Positions 1 through 10,565 of a DNA stretch of 64,000 bases are shown here, piece after piece. This stretch comes from Sodiomyces alkalinus F11 (taxonomy: Eukaryota; Ascomycota; Sordariomycetes; Glomerellales; Plectosphaerellaceae). The translations under genes and the position numbers were made by a program. Below the pieces are notes generated by a model that searched no databases, was not told the DNA's origin, and saw only the letters and a list, made by a program, of their open reading frames with translations. How positions within the stretch are numbered: position 1 is the stretch's first letter; every line of letters starts with the position of its first letter. The DNA lies in contig NW_021167080.1 in NCBI RefSeq assembly GCF_003711515.1, forward strand, positions 6,156,346 to 6,220,345, read 5' to 3'.

Positions 1-530
1 CGAAAGCAGTCCGGTCACGGAGAAGCTGGCTCTGAGACTCGAGATCGGGCACCTAGGCGTTGGTGTGACCGCTGCGAAATGTGCCTGCTCTCCGGTTCAC
101 TCGTTGTCGGATAGCAGTGAGGGGGCAGCCAGAGTCGTTTCTGAGAACGACCAAGGTTGGCGCGGAAGGGATTCAGGGGTGCCCCAGAGCCTAACGCGGC
201 GGTGACGGTAGGGGAAAAGGCAGTATCGAAGTGGGAGCGGATCGACCGACTTCGGCTCCATCAAAAGTCTCGTCATATTGTCTCCTGCAACTGGCCAGTA
301 GATCACATGCCTTCCCAAAAGCAAAGCAACGCCATATCGTACATGGTTTGTACAAATTATGATCCTTCCCCAGGAGCCCTCACCCAGGAGCCCTCACCTA
401 GCAGACGTACACCAGCACCCACCTTACGTCTTCCACTCTGTCTCTTCTTTCCCTCGTCCCTGAAGAGGCGGGATGGTAGCTGCTTGTGAGCTTCGAGAGT
501 ACACAGGTGGGAAATCGTGATGAAAACACG
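1..530. other. intergenic, no gene seen
   Basis: I see no convincing coding sequence, tRNA or transposon remnant here. The short open frames on both strands have no recognisable product and no splice logic. A 14-15 bp unit (CAGGAGCCCTCACC) is directly repeated twice near 370-399. The stretch lies downstream of the minus-strand gene that ends at 531, so part of it is probably 3' UTR. Confidence 0.5.
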
Positions 531-1429
531 TTATGCCTCTTTCCAGAGTATGCTCTTCCCCTGTCGATCCCTCAATTCGCTCGCAGTCTGCCCAGCCTCG
601 CCGGCATCCATAACGGAATCAGCCTCGGCAACGTCATTGGTTGCCCATATCCTCTCGATACACAGCTCAAACGGGCCAGGAACCCGATCTGTCAGTCCCA
701 CACCAACCGTCCTAATCTTCCGCCGCAGCAGCTCCGTCTGCGGCTCGACGACGAATCCATGGTTCGTGCGCACGAAATCGTTCCACTTCACCAGCACCGT
801 CTCCCACTCCCCGGGGCGCTTCGCGAATAGCCGGTGCTGGTGCAAGTCCGTGGGCACCACGCTCTCGGTCTGCAGGTTGATGAAGTAGCTGCGTCCGTCC
901 GACCGGACCCGCATTGCGAGGTACGCGTACATGTCGATGTCCCACAGGCTCTTCCCGAACACGGTCGGCGGCCTGTCTAGCGTCCTCCACGCCGCATATC
1001 CTGTTCTCTGAATGTCGGGTTTATTCTTCGGGAGTTCGGTCGATATCGTGCCGTGGAACCTGGCATGCCCTGGGGGCTGGGCGGAGGTGGGGGATAGTGC
1101 GGATGGGTCGGCGGAGTCTTGGGATGAAGCCCAGTCGAGCGCGCAGTGAGAGAAGCCTCCGATTTCTTGGTCTGTCATGGTCTTGCATTGTGAGATCGAT
1201 TCGGGGTCTCGGAAGTCTTGTAAGAGGAGGGGTCCTGAGGGCCCCTTGACACCTTCTGCTCTGAAGGCTGCGAAATAGAAACCAAAAATCAGCATGCCAT
1301 TCTGAAAGCGGGATGTGGAAGAAGGAAAAAAAAAAGAAGAAGAAAGCACATACCTACGACAGCTAGACGCTTGAATTCATCCATGCTCCGCCCGAGGAAG
1401 CCTTTCCTCAGGGCTTCCGTTGGGCGCAT
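531..1429 (-). CDS. cia30: CIA30/NDUFAF1-like complex I assembly factor
   Basis: Two exons, 1429-1354 and 1267-531, joined across an 86-nt GTATGT...CAG intron, give a 270-residue protein. The first exon supplies a short basic N-terminus (MRPTEALRKGFLGRSMDEF), which restores the frame into AFRAEGVKG. The CIA30 domain fills most of the rest. It shows the family signatures IGGFS, a GTISTELP-like block (seen as HGTISTELPK), GYAAWRTLDRPP, FGKSLWDID, NLQTESVVPTDLHQHRLF, GEWETVLVKWNDF and the C-terminal VGLTDRVPGPFELCIERIW. Proteins of this family act in the mitochondrial matrix or inner membrane as chaperones of a complex I membrane-arm intermediate. No strong cleavable presequence is evident, although the N-terminus is basic. 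Length and motif order fit the fungal family. An extra upstream exon cannot be excluded. Confidence 0.9.
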
Positions 1430-2451
1430 CCTGGAGGACCCTCGACCGAGGTAAACACAACACGGTGCTTCTGATGAGTTGCTTGTCGGCTAACGCATCT
1501 GTCTGTTGTCACATGGAGCAGCCTCTTCCTAACTGATTGGCGTGCATGAGAGCGAACCGTCAGATTTGGATTGGTCTGTTGGCTCTCTAAATCGTGATTC
1601 CAACAAGCAGCATGGGAATTGAGTGCTATGATCCTGTGAAGTCAATTCGTATTCCAGCGATAAGATAAGGTACCTAGGAGCTTGACGGAGTACTTCCGTA
1701 CGTGGCGAGTCATTCAAGTTCTTGCGGCCTAAGGATTCACCGATTCCGAAGAGAAGTTCCCAGGCTCACGTGACTTTCGCGTTCAACTTCTCGTGGGACC
1801 GAGCACTTTATTACGGAGGAAAGGAATCATGTCAAAGTAAGGTATTGACATGGTCATCAACTTCATTTATGTCTGCATGAAGATATACGGCTGTTGGGCA
1901 GTGTCAATTTGGGCTGCACAACGTATATGGGCTCGAAGTCGGCCCCGTAGGGCCGCAGACTTTACTGTCGCGCTTTACCGAACGTCAACCAGTCAAGAGA
2001 TCAAGATGTTCACAGTTCAAGTGGCTCACGAGTCACCGGCGAATCCCTCACTGTTTATTAAGGGTGAGTTCAGGTCAGTATCGTCTCATTTCCCTAGATA
2101 CTATATACATCAATCAACCTAGTCGTGGGTCAATGTCAAAACAAGATCCCTCGTCCGAGTGACTGGAGGCCCCCTGGCTCATGCAGAAGAAGGCTTCTCT
2201 TCTCCTCTGGTCTCCTTTGTTGTCCTCAGCAGACAATGCAGAAGATGAGCTACTGGGTATCTCTCAGAATCAAAAACAGAACGCCGAATATTCTTGTCCC
2301 TCTATAACAAGAGGAGAACAATTTTTTTTTTCCTTTTTTCTTTTTTTTCTTCCTTTTTTTTCAGCCCCGTTTCAAGCAAGAGGCGGGCAAAGTAAAAGAA
2401 AGCAGCAAAGGGGGGAAGTGGGGAGAGGTCCGAATAGTTGCCTGGACCTGC
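1430..2451. other. intergenic: cia30 promoter side and 3' end of the RRM gene
   Basis: This separates the 5' end of the cia30-like gene from the 3' end of the RRM gene, both on the minus strand. It holds a long pyrimidine/T-rich run at about 2319-2363, probably 3' UTR or terminator sequence of the RRM gene on the opposite strand or simple low complexity. Open frames on the plus strand near 1850-2122 and 2181-2576 show no family motif. I see no RNA gene. Confidence 0.5.
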
Positions 2452-4336
2452 TCAATCTTCCTTCTTCTCCTCGGGTTCCTTCTCAACATTGGCAGGCTCG
2501 GACCGAGAAGTCTGACCCGTCTCTGGAATCGAGGGAGGATAACCTCCCATCATGTACGAAGGCGAGGAAAAGGTAGCATGGTACAAACTCGGATCGTAGT
2601 AGGGAGTCCGTACGGCAAACGGGGAAAAGAGCTGCGCAGGCGAGAATGCAGGCGAATACGAGTAGTATCCATATCCCTGAGGGGTGAGGGGCGAGTATCC
2701 CATCATAGGGTGAGCCTGCGGGTGGTACGACTGAGCCGCTGCAGACTGCGACTGCTCCGGCGAGACCATTCCCGATCCTGCAACAGGAGTACCCGTCTGT
2801 GGAACCATCTCCTTCTCCTTGGACTCGATGTCGCTCTCTTCGTGAGATTTGATGAGGCGCCGATGGCGGGTGTCCGGAGTCATGATTGCACCAGGATTCA
2901 GAACCTTGCAGGACTTTCTCTCGACAATAAGCTTGCCATCTCCACCGGGCACAGGTGTCCCATCCTGAGCGATTGACGTGTCTTAGCAATCGAATCGCGC
3001 ATATTGTCTGTGAGAGGAAGGTCCGGACGGGAGACTTACTAGTTCAGCAACCGCCACATTAGGGGATTCGTGGTTGTCAAATTCAATGAACGCGAATGCC
3101 TTCCGGTGGCCTTCAAGATGTTAGCTTATTTAGCTGTTCGGCAATGGTCCTCCGTCCTGCTACAGGTGTGTCGGGAACAACTTACCACTCAGATTGCTCC
3201 ACTTGATGGTAATGTTAATGACCTCGCCGAATTCACTTGCCATGTTGTGCAAAGTCTCCTTGGAGATATCCGCAGGCAGGTTGGAGACGAAGATAGTACG
3301 CTTGTGATACTCGTACTGGCGGGACCAGTCCTGAACCATAGCCGGCTTCTCCCTCTGGGGGGTCCGAGGAGCCACTTTGCTCTGGGAGAAGGTTCTGACA
3401 CAATACGCCTCGTCATCCTGCAGGGCACCCACGACATCTCTCTTGGCGTCGAAGACCATGAACGACACCAAGACCCCAGAGGCCGATAGGCCCAGCAGGT
3501 TGGCGGTCTGCGGATGAAGAATTTCGGCCTTGGAAATACGCCCAAAGGGTTCGAGGAGCTCCTTGGCCTCTTTAATGGAAGTATCGCGGTTATCTCTTCG
3601 GTAGACGTAGAAATCACCTAATCGCCGGGTCAGTAAGAATGTCAGGGAGACATCTCGGCATAAGTGTAAACCCACAATTAGCTCTGACTTTCTCTGTGCG
3701 GCAAGGGCGTCCGAAGATCTCGATTCCTTTTCCTTTGACTAGAGCTCGCTGCGCGTCCTCGAACGTCTATAAACCTTATTAGAACGGAGCCCGGGTTGAG
3801 AAGTTGGGGTTTAGGGCCCTTAGCCTTTAGGGGTTATATCAGAGAACTAACAGTAAACTGGCAGAACGCAAATGGCATCCGAGTTCGGCCATCGCGACGA
3901 ATCTTGACGAAGACGGCTCCAAAACGGGAAAAGACAGCGTTAACCTCCGTCTCAAGCACGGAGTCTTCAACATGGTTCGGAAGGCTGGCCTGCGTCAGAA
4001 CCCAGGGTCACAGGATTGGGGATCAGACTCGTTCTCGGCTGAGTCGGCTCTGCTTCGTACTTACTTGGCGACAAAAACGCACGCGCCAGGAGAGTATATT
4101 TCCTGCGCGTCCAAGCCAAAAGCCTCCCGGAAACCCATAGCCCTACCTTTGCGAGAAGGAGAGGCGGCCTGAGGCGCCTGACCGCCGCGATGAAGAGCAG
4201 GGCCATCGGGAATCTTGGTGAGACGGAGGTTCCCAGTTCCGCCGCCACCTGAAAAGACATCATCCTCCTCTCCGGTGAGGGACATCGAGGACAGACTCTG
4301 GGCTATCTGGCCCATGGCCTCATTCTTTCCGGACAT
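2452..4336 (-). CDS. RNA-binding protein with three RRM domains
   Basis: Six exons (4336-4065, 3984-3852, 3766-3676, 3617-3186, 3110-3040, 2964-2452) give 503 residues; all five introns (58-85 nt) are GT-AG and phases close. RRM1 begins with RNP2 VFVANLPNH, whose Asn codon is rebuilt across intron 1; this decides the second of two possible AG acceptors. It continues through FSRFGAVFVKIRRDG, PFAFCQFT and GRPCRTEKVRAN. RRM2 is degenerate (DFYVYRRDN...ELLEPFGRI). RRM3 is canonical, with RNP2 IFVSNLP and RNP1 RKAFAFIEF split by intron 4. The C-terminal 170 residues are low complexity, rich in Ser, Pro, Tyr and Gln, and end in an acidic/lysine tail (EEKKED). It should bind single-stranded RNA. The exact orthologue is not recognised; Csx1/Cip-type post-transcriptional regulators are one possibility. 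Start: MSGKNEAMGQ is the first ATG after a 5'-UTR intron (4412-4346). Confidence 0.85.
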
Positions 4337-5200
4337 TGAAGACGTCTGGAATTTCACCGGTTCAGTAAATGTTGGCAAGACTCAAGAGTCAAGTCAGTGC
4401 GGGCTCACTTACAGGAATTTCTCAAGCAATAGAAGAATCCCTGGATTCGCAGTCAGAGAATGATACCTGCAGTAAGCCACTAAGTCAGCTCTATAGAAGG
4501 CGGTCCAGGGTAATACGAAAACATAAAGAACTCAAACAGAAGAGAAAGACGTGAACGCGTCAGAATATATTATCCAGGGGCTGGACGATAGGAGGCTTGG
4601 AATTGGGTTGAGGCGTGACAGCAAGCAATTTCTCAGCCATGACCTTCTGTAAACACGCAGGTTGGACGAGGATTGGCATAGAATGGATCGCAAGACCAAC
4701 GGAGAATTTCGCTGGAGAAGGGGGAGTGGAGAGGAGCTCTCCCAGCAAAAATATCAACCGAGTATCTCCAGAAACTTACAGACTCGGGAGAAAAAACAGG
4801 AGAAGATCAGGACTTGAGCAAGAGAAGCCCGAAGTTGATGATGAAATAAAACATGGCAAGAAGAGCATAAACAAATAGAGCAGACCAGGGAGCTAGGCAG
4901 GCCTCATGTACCCATGAAAAGGGGTTCGGAGAGTCATCAATTAGAATAGATAAACATACCTTTATTGGTAGAGGTGGCTGGCAACCCCAAGAGAGTAGGT
5001 GAGAACTCTGGAGAGTGTCGTCTGAGTGGTGATAGTGGATGAAAGTGGAAGAAGAAGCTTTCCCAGAGGCTTTGATAGAAAGAAAGAAATAGTTGAGCTA
5101 ATAGCCCTGAAAGAAATTCTTTCTATATTCGGCAGCAGGATGACTACAATTCGTGGGTGCCCGTAGGGATCGTGAGGGTTCTGACCTTGGTGGCCAGGGG
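4337..5200 (-). promoter_or_regulatory. spliced 5' leader and promoter side of the RRM gene
   Basis: On the minus strand a clear intron (GTAAGT at 4412, branch-like CTGAAC, CAG at 4346) lies just before the start codon. Further good donors occur near 4778 (GTAAGTTTC) and 4958 (GTATGT), and an acceptor-like CTCCAG lies near 4710. This suggests a long, repeatedly spliced, pyrimidine-rich leader. The exact transcript start cannot be read from sequence. Confidence 0.5.
4560..4640 (-). CDS. candidate upstream ORF in the leader of the RRM gene
   Basis: A short frame of 26 codons (MAEKLLAVTP...) starts at ATG 4640 and stops at 4560, upstream of the 5'-UTR intron. If retained in the mature leader it would precede the main start and could restrain its translation. 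It has no family match that I recognise. Its inclusion in the transcript is inferred from the splice sites only. Confidence 0.3.
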   Translation of the reverse strand: MAEKLLAVTPQPNSKPPIVQPLDNIF

Positions 5201-6837
5201 CCACGGCGACTCGTGGACAGAGTCACGATACCTTCACAAACCCACACAACTTCCCTTTTATTTTACAGTATATTGGATAAGAAAGGGAAGGGACTCCTGG
5301 GCAAGTTAGCATTCTGCCAAGCCCGTGATCCAAAGTCATAAACAAGAGCCCTTGTTCCTTCTTCCCCCGCTAAGCTTAGACTGGTTGGTGTATATGCTTT
5401 CAAACATGAGTCGAGGATATTGCCCTATTGAGTGAAACTGCACAAGATATAACAAGGTCACATTGTATAAAGTACCTGATATTAGTATACTCAAGGGAAA
5501 GAAACAGGAAGATCCCGACTCGTTGTCTCTATATATGCTTTTTAGTGGGTGTCATAACGCTCACAGTCATGGTCATCAGTGTGTGCCCCTGGTGCCCCTG
5601 GTGCCCCTGGCTGTCTGACCATCAGGTCACACAGGTATATCAGACGACTCAATGCACATGACTTCTTTCCATCAAAGTACCTTACATATGTACATCGCTG
5701 TATATTGGACCTTACCTTAGAGTATCTGGTTCCCCTGGGTAAGGTACCTTATGTAAATTTCTAAATGATGTAGGCTACCTTCCTCAGATAGATGGACCAT
5801 AAGGTACGGTAGTTATGTGAGGAAGCGGTTGGTCTCGCCTCTACGACGCTTCCTCTTGGTTACCTTACCACAGTGAAGGTAGCCAGGCATTGGAGTGCAA
5901 GTCCATTCAGGGGCTAGGTGGCTTATACTCTACATCAGCATATAGTACTTCTTAACAAACTAAAGAGTTATTTCATAGCCGCACCGGTTACACTGGCCCC
6001 ATGATATTATAAGAACATCTTGATTTCTTGGTTTGCTTTTGTGGCTTCCTAGAAAGGCATCTGATATTCTGATTTGAAAGCACTATACCTTGAGGGAGAA
6101 GACATGAGATAAAGGACAGCTAAATGACAAGGGACGCTTGGTGAGTAAGAGGAGGCCGGGTTGGCGCCGAAGGAGGAGAAAATGAAGTAAATGGAGAGGG
6201 CAAGAGGGAAAAAAAAAGGGGGGGGAAGGGGGGGTGGTTTGTTCAGGACGGTGGAAGTCCATCACACTATCATGTATCACAGGCATTGGACAAACAGTAT
6301 AAGTCTGGGACATAATTCAAATAGTAATTAATCACTACTTGGAAACTGATTAAAACCCTACTCAATCCCATGGTAGGTTCGAACTTGGCACGAGAAAATG
6401 AAGGATAAGGTGGTCTAGACAGGGTAATGTAGGATCGAACAGAACGTAACAGAGCAAACATTGCCCGCCGATGAGCGTCGGAGAGAGGGGATGGAATTGT
6501 CTGGCGATTGAGGCTGTCTGCCAGGCGACCTATCTGTCTGGCTGCGGAAACCGATGAGATATATACGCATGTCCTGTATGATGTGTTGCTTGTTGCCCGC
6601 ATTTCGCATCGGCACTTCGTGAATCGTGACTGGGAAGCAATTTGCCTTCATGCAAAGATAACATAACACTGGCGATGTTTGACCCGATCGACTTTGTTAT
6701 AGAAAAGTCCATGTCCTAAGAACTCTTTGGATCTTCTGGGCTTGGTCACTTGTCCCAAAACACGACTCCAAAAATATTGTACTCTGTAGGCCGAGTAACT
6801 ACGAAAACCAAAAAAAAAAGAAAAGAAGAAACAAGTA
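5201..6837. other. intergenic, with short repeats and hairpins
   Basis: About 1.6 kb without a supportable gene. It holds three perfect copies of the 9-mer TGCCCCTGG (5584-5610), a perfect 12-bp palindrome TAAGGTACCTTA (5740-5751, seen again at 16,293-16,304), a nested inverted repeat (separate entry) and an A/G homopolymer stretch near 6205-6240. The minus-strand open frames around 6083-6712 overlap each other, have no motifs and look fortuitous. Confidence 0.5.
5773..5884. repeat. nested inverted repeat able to form a three-stage hairpin
   Basis: Three concentric inverted pairs are seen: GGCTACCTTC at 5773-5782 with GAAGGTAGCC at 5875-5884, TAAGGTA at 5800-5806 with TACCTTA at 5861-5867, and GAGGAAGCG at 5819-5827 with CGCTTCCTC at 5847-5855. 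All three are perfect and in the right order to stack. It may be a tiny MITE-like relic or a structured RNA; nothing in the flanks decides. No clear target duplication is visible. Confidence 0.5.
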
Positions 6838-6908
6838 CTTCCCGGCGGGGCTCGAACCCGCAGCCTTCAGATTAGAAGTCTGACGCGCTACCATTGCGCC
6901 ACGGGAAG
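6838..6908 (-). tRNA. tRNA-Arg (anticodon TCT)
   Basis: A full cloverleaf of 71 nt reads on the minus strand without an intron. The acceptor stem is CTTCCCG/CGGGAAG, the D stem GCGC/GCGC, the anticodon stem TCAGA/TCTGA with loop CTTCTAA (anticodon TCT, reading AGA), and the T arm GCGGG-TTCGAGC-CCCGC. All stems pair perfectly. A T-rich run follows the 3' end on the minus strand (A-run on the plus strand at about 6811-6820), fitting a Pol III terminator. Confidence 0.97.
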
Positions 6909-7487
6909 GCCGTTGGATAGTCAACACAACTTTACTTTTTGTGCTAAGAAGAATTCAAGAACAGGATTATATAATACCCAGTCGACCTACCTTTTCAAGA
7001 ATTATGGATACCTGAAGCTTAAGTACGGGTAGTGGGTACTTCATCACTGAGCGCAAGGCGTGGCGCTATGGCGGAGATACCTTGACTCTGATTCGTACAG
7101 AATACTTGGCTACCTGAGCAAGGATACCTCTGTGACAGTGGCATGGCATTACCAACTTTTACGTGTACCGGATAGGTACGATAACGTACCGAACGCCATA
7201 ACCCCCACGCAAGACCCAACAAACTGCCTGCGGGGCGTTGTATGACCTCTCGACTCTAACCCGCCCAGACTTTTTGTTCCTAAGAGAATTTTTTTCCGGT
7301 CTTTCATTATAAATATAGGTATATTTCCTCTCTTCCTTCGACGAGAACCTCTAAATGCAACGTGCATATTAGCAGCCGGCTTTATTAGACCCTAGAAGTA
7401 TCTGTCCCTGTCGACCTTCCCTCCGCCACGATCCATCGTCATCGCTGGACGAGTCTCTCTCGCGGAATCGCATCCTCGCCTCTCATC
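6909..7487. promoter_or_regulatory. intergenic: promoter side of the SSS permease gene
   Basis: This lies between the tRNA and the start codon of the permease. It contains a T/A-rich patch (about 7290-7330) and then a C/T-rich stretch (about 7400-7480) typical of a fungal 5' leader immediately before ATG. No separate gene is supported; the small frames on both strands overlap each other and lack motifs. Confidence 0.45.
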
Positions 7488-10135
7488 ATGCCACAACCAT
7501 CGCTCGCGGCCTCCCATGGCATCATCTTCGCGACCTACGGTCTCTTCTTGTATGTCTCAACTTCTCACTTTCCATTTCAACGTGATGTCTGCAAGTCCGG
7601 AACTAAATGCCCGGGCCTCATCTCTACCGTTCTGTTCAGTTTGCCCAACAACAACACCACTCTCGTCAGAAGGCTAACACAGACATCCTATACTCCTCAG
7701 TCTCATGGGAACTGGCCTAGCCTGGACATTGAGACATAATCTCAGGGGCGGTTTCCTGTCTGCCAATCGAACTCAAACGGGTTAGACGCCACCTTGACGC
7801 TTCCTTGAAGATGCCACAGTTTCACCCATCGGCTTGGCCCTCACCCCCTTCCCATTTTGCTCTATCGTCCCAAACCTAACACTTAATCCAGCATTGCCTG
7901 TTGCCCTCAACTTCATCGCCAGTGGTGAGTGATTGGCAAAAGCGCTGATCAGCGTGGGCAATCCATCTCCCAAAAGATCGGGAGCGGTAGCAATACACGA
8001 CCACAGCGACGGAGTTAACGACACAACGCACCCCCCTGACTCTCTAGGGAACGGCATGTCATGGCACGTCAAGGCATAGCATCCTGTCGGTTGCTGGCGG
8101 CTCTTCACCAGCAAAGCTCTTAGAGCACTTGCGACGAACATCGGGAGATCAGGGGTAGGCGACAACGTATCTGACATCTAGGTTCGTCTCCCAAGATCAA
8201 CTGGTCCTCCTACACCTCAGGGGTTACGCCTCGGGGCGGAACCTGGTCTCGCAGCATGCGGGAGAGTACTGGCATCGACGCAGTTTTCAGTTGCAGGGAA
8301 CAAGGAAACAAAAGGTTTCGACCCATGCTGGATGCTAGGGGCTTCTCCGGGGCTGACTCTCCTGAGGTGGAAGAGGACGCGGCTCACTACGGGCGCGGAT
8401 GAGAAGCACCGCCGGCATCCAACCTTGCTCCCTCATCTGAAAGCGAGGAGATGTTCTGCGGCTAGCCGATCTGAAGCTGAGATTGTACCGTGATTACTCG
8501 ATCAAGTTAATGCTTGCGTGGGAAACGTGCTGCCGCTCCGATCGACCTCCCTCCTTTCCCTCCCTCTTCCACTCCCCCCCCCCTTTGACCCCTTCTAACC
8601 TCGTAGTTTTCAACTAACAATTCAGGTCTCGGATCGAGTGTGCTCTTCGCCTACCCGGAGCTCGCCACCATCACCGGTGTTCAAGGCGTCGTAGTCTACG
8701 CCCTATCTTCCGCCCTGCCGCTCCTGATATTCGCCGGCCTCGGGTCCCTCATTCGGAAAAAGACCCCGCATGGGTTCGTCTTGACGGAATGGACCCGCCA
8801 GCGTTACGGCAGCGCCGCCATGCTTTACTTGAGCTTCGCGACCCTTGTCACATTGTTTTTATATATGACTGCGGAGCTGTCAGCTATCGGCCACGTCGTC
8901 ACCGCTCTGACCCGCGTCAATCAGCTCCCGGTTATGATCGTCCAAGTAGTGGTCACTGCCGCCTACACCTGTATGATTCTGTGCTTTGGGGAGCCGTGCT
9001 CCATACAATACACTACTGCACTTGCTAACCCTTTCGTGAAGCACTCGGCGGATTCCGTATCTCCTTTTTGACGGACAACATCCAAGGCGCCATGGTCATC
9101 GGGCTCATCATCATCGCAGCGGCCACCATTGGTGCTCTCACCGACATCGACACCTCTCTGATCAAAGAGTCGGGCTTTCTCAAGCCCACGCTTCTCGGCT
9201 GGCAGCTACTCTACATCCTGCCCGTCTGCATCCTGACCAACTACTTCTTCCTCTCCAATTTCTGGCTGCGTGCTTTCGCCTCCAAGACGGACAAGGACCT
9301 CTGGATTGGCGTCTCAATGGCGACTGTCTTCATCCTCATCGTTCTGGTCATGCTCGGCTGCAGCGGTCTCGTTGCTGTCTGGTCCGGTGCTCTCCCTATG
9401 GAGGACATCCCGAGAGATGGCTCTGCCGCCTTTTTCCTCCTTCTGAACAGCCTGCCGGCCTGGGTTGTTGGCATTGCCCTCGTCATGGTCGTTACCCTGT
9501 CCTGCGCGTCGTTCGACACCCTGCTCACGGCCATGGTTTCGTCTGCCTCCAATGACCTTTTCCGCAACCGCCTCAACATCTGGTGGGTCCGTCTGGGCGC
9601 CGTTCTTATCTGCGTCCCCTCCATCGTCATCGCCCTAAGGGCCCCCTCCATCCTGCAGATCTATCTCATCAGCGACCTCGTCTCCGCCTGCGTCATCCCC
9701 GTCCTCGTCATCGGCCTCTCCGACCGGTGCTACTGGTGGCGTGGCTTCGAGGTCATTACGGGAGGAGTTGGCGGCATCCTGTCCGCCTTCTTTTTCGGTC
9801 TCGTCTACTACGGGGGAGACGTGCGCCGCGCTGGCAATCTGTTGCTTATTTCGGAAGGTCTCTATGCCAACGACTGGAGCGTCTTCGGCCTCTTTGTCGC
9901 CGCTCCTGTCGGCAGTCTCCTGTTCGCTCTCGTCGCTCTGGGCGGTCGCCTGGGAGTTCAGTATCTTTGGGCCAAGCGCACCGGTCGCCGCTTCACTGCA
10001 CTCGACCCTCCCATCTCCGTCGAAGCGCCCTCGGACGTCGCCAGCTTCCGGCCTAGCGCCTCGGGTGACGACGTGGCAGACGTCACCACGCAGCAGGAGG
10101 AGCCGACTTCTAAGCAGGCTGGAAAGTTCTTTTAA
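7488..10135 (+). CDS. sodium:solute symporter (SSS) family permease, urea-transporter-like
   Basis: Five exons (7488-7549, 7701-7780, 7892-7924, 8626-8970, 9042-10135) give 537 residues with closed phases. The exons join into GLFFLMGTGLAW, TQTALPVALNFIASG, then LGSSVLFAYPELATITGVQG. Intron 4 is removed to create YTSLGGFRISFLTDNIQGAMV. About a dozen hydrophobic segments follow. FLTDNIQG and the SCASFDTLLTAMVSSASNDL block are typical of fungal SSS proteins related to urea/H+ symporters; NDLFRNRLN and ISDLVSACVIPVLVIGLSDR are also conserved. The C-terminal tail is hydrophilic and Ser/Thr/Glu-rich. A role in uptake of urea or another small solute at the plasma membrane is inferred from the family; the substrate cannot be read. 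Intron 3 is 701 nt, far longer than the others here. The gene is shorter than Dur3-type carriers. Donor 2 (GTTAGA) is weak but required by frame. Confidence 0.85.
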
Positions 10136-10565
10136 GACGGCAGTGCGTACAGAACAGCGTCTGTCAGACCTAAGCTTGACGGTGACATAACTCTCAAGTT
10201 GACGGATTATTCGAAGAAGATCCTAGACAAAACTCAGTCTACTACTTTGTTCTGAGTGGCGCGTGGCGGGAAAAAGTAATAGTAAGAACGGGTCTCGTTG
10301 GAGAGAAAGATGTTAGAAGGGACCACCCTCGTGTCCAGAGCCAGCGGGCCTTGGCCGGGGTGTGTTTGGATCAGAGAGTACTTTATACAGCATTCTTACA
10401 CGTATAATATACAGTACATTCATTACATATGCACCCGCTCGCCTCCCCTTGGAGCCGTTCTTTCATTCTCGCCCGAATCCCTCATCCCTTGGCTCCCACT
10501 CTGCACCCTGCCTGATATTTGAACGCTTTAGGGGCATTCATATTTTCCCAGGCCAGTGGCCAGCG
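10136..10565. other. 3' intergenic region between convergent genes
   Basis: Between the stop of the SSS permease (+) and the stop of the Mba1-like gene (-). It presumably contains both 3' UTRs. I see no further gene or structured element. Confidence 0.6.

Noticed and set aside
1850..2122. 90-codon plus-strand frame upstream of cia30
   Set aside because: No family pattern, odd composition and no evidence of splicing; most likely fortuitous.
3985..3990. Alternative acceptor six bases upstream for intron 1 of the RRM gene
   Set aside because: It leaves the frame out of phase; the acceptor at 3985 restores VFVANLPNH and the reading frame.
7782..8177. 131-codon minus-strand frame
   Set aside because: It covers exon 3 and intron 3 of the SSS permease on the other strand, has no motif and no splice or start context.
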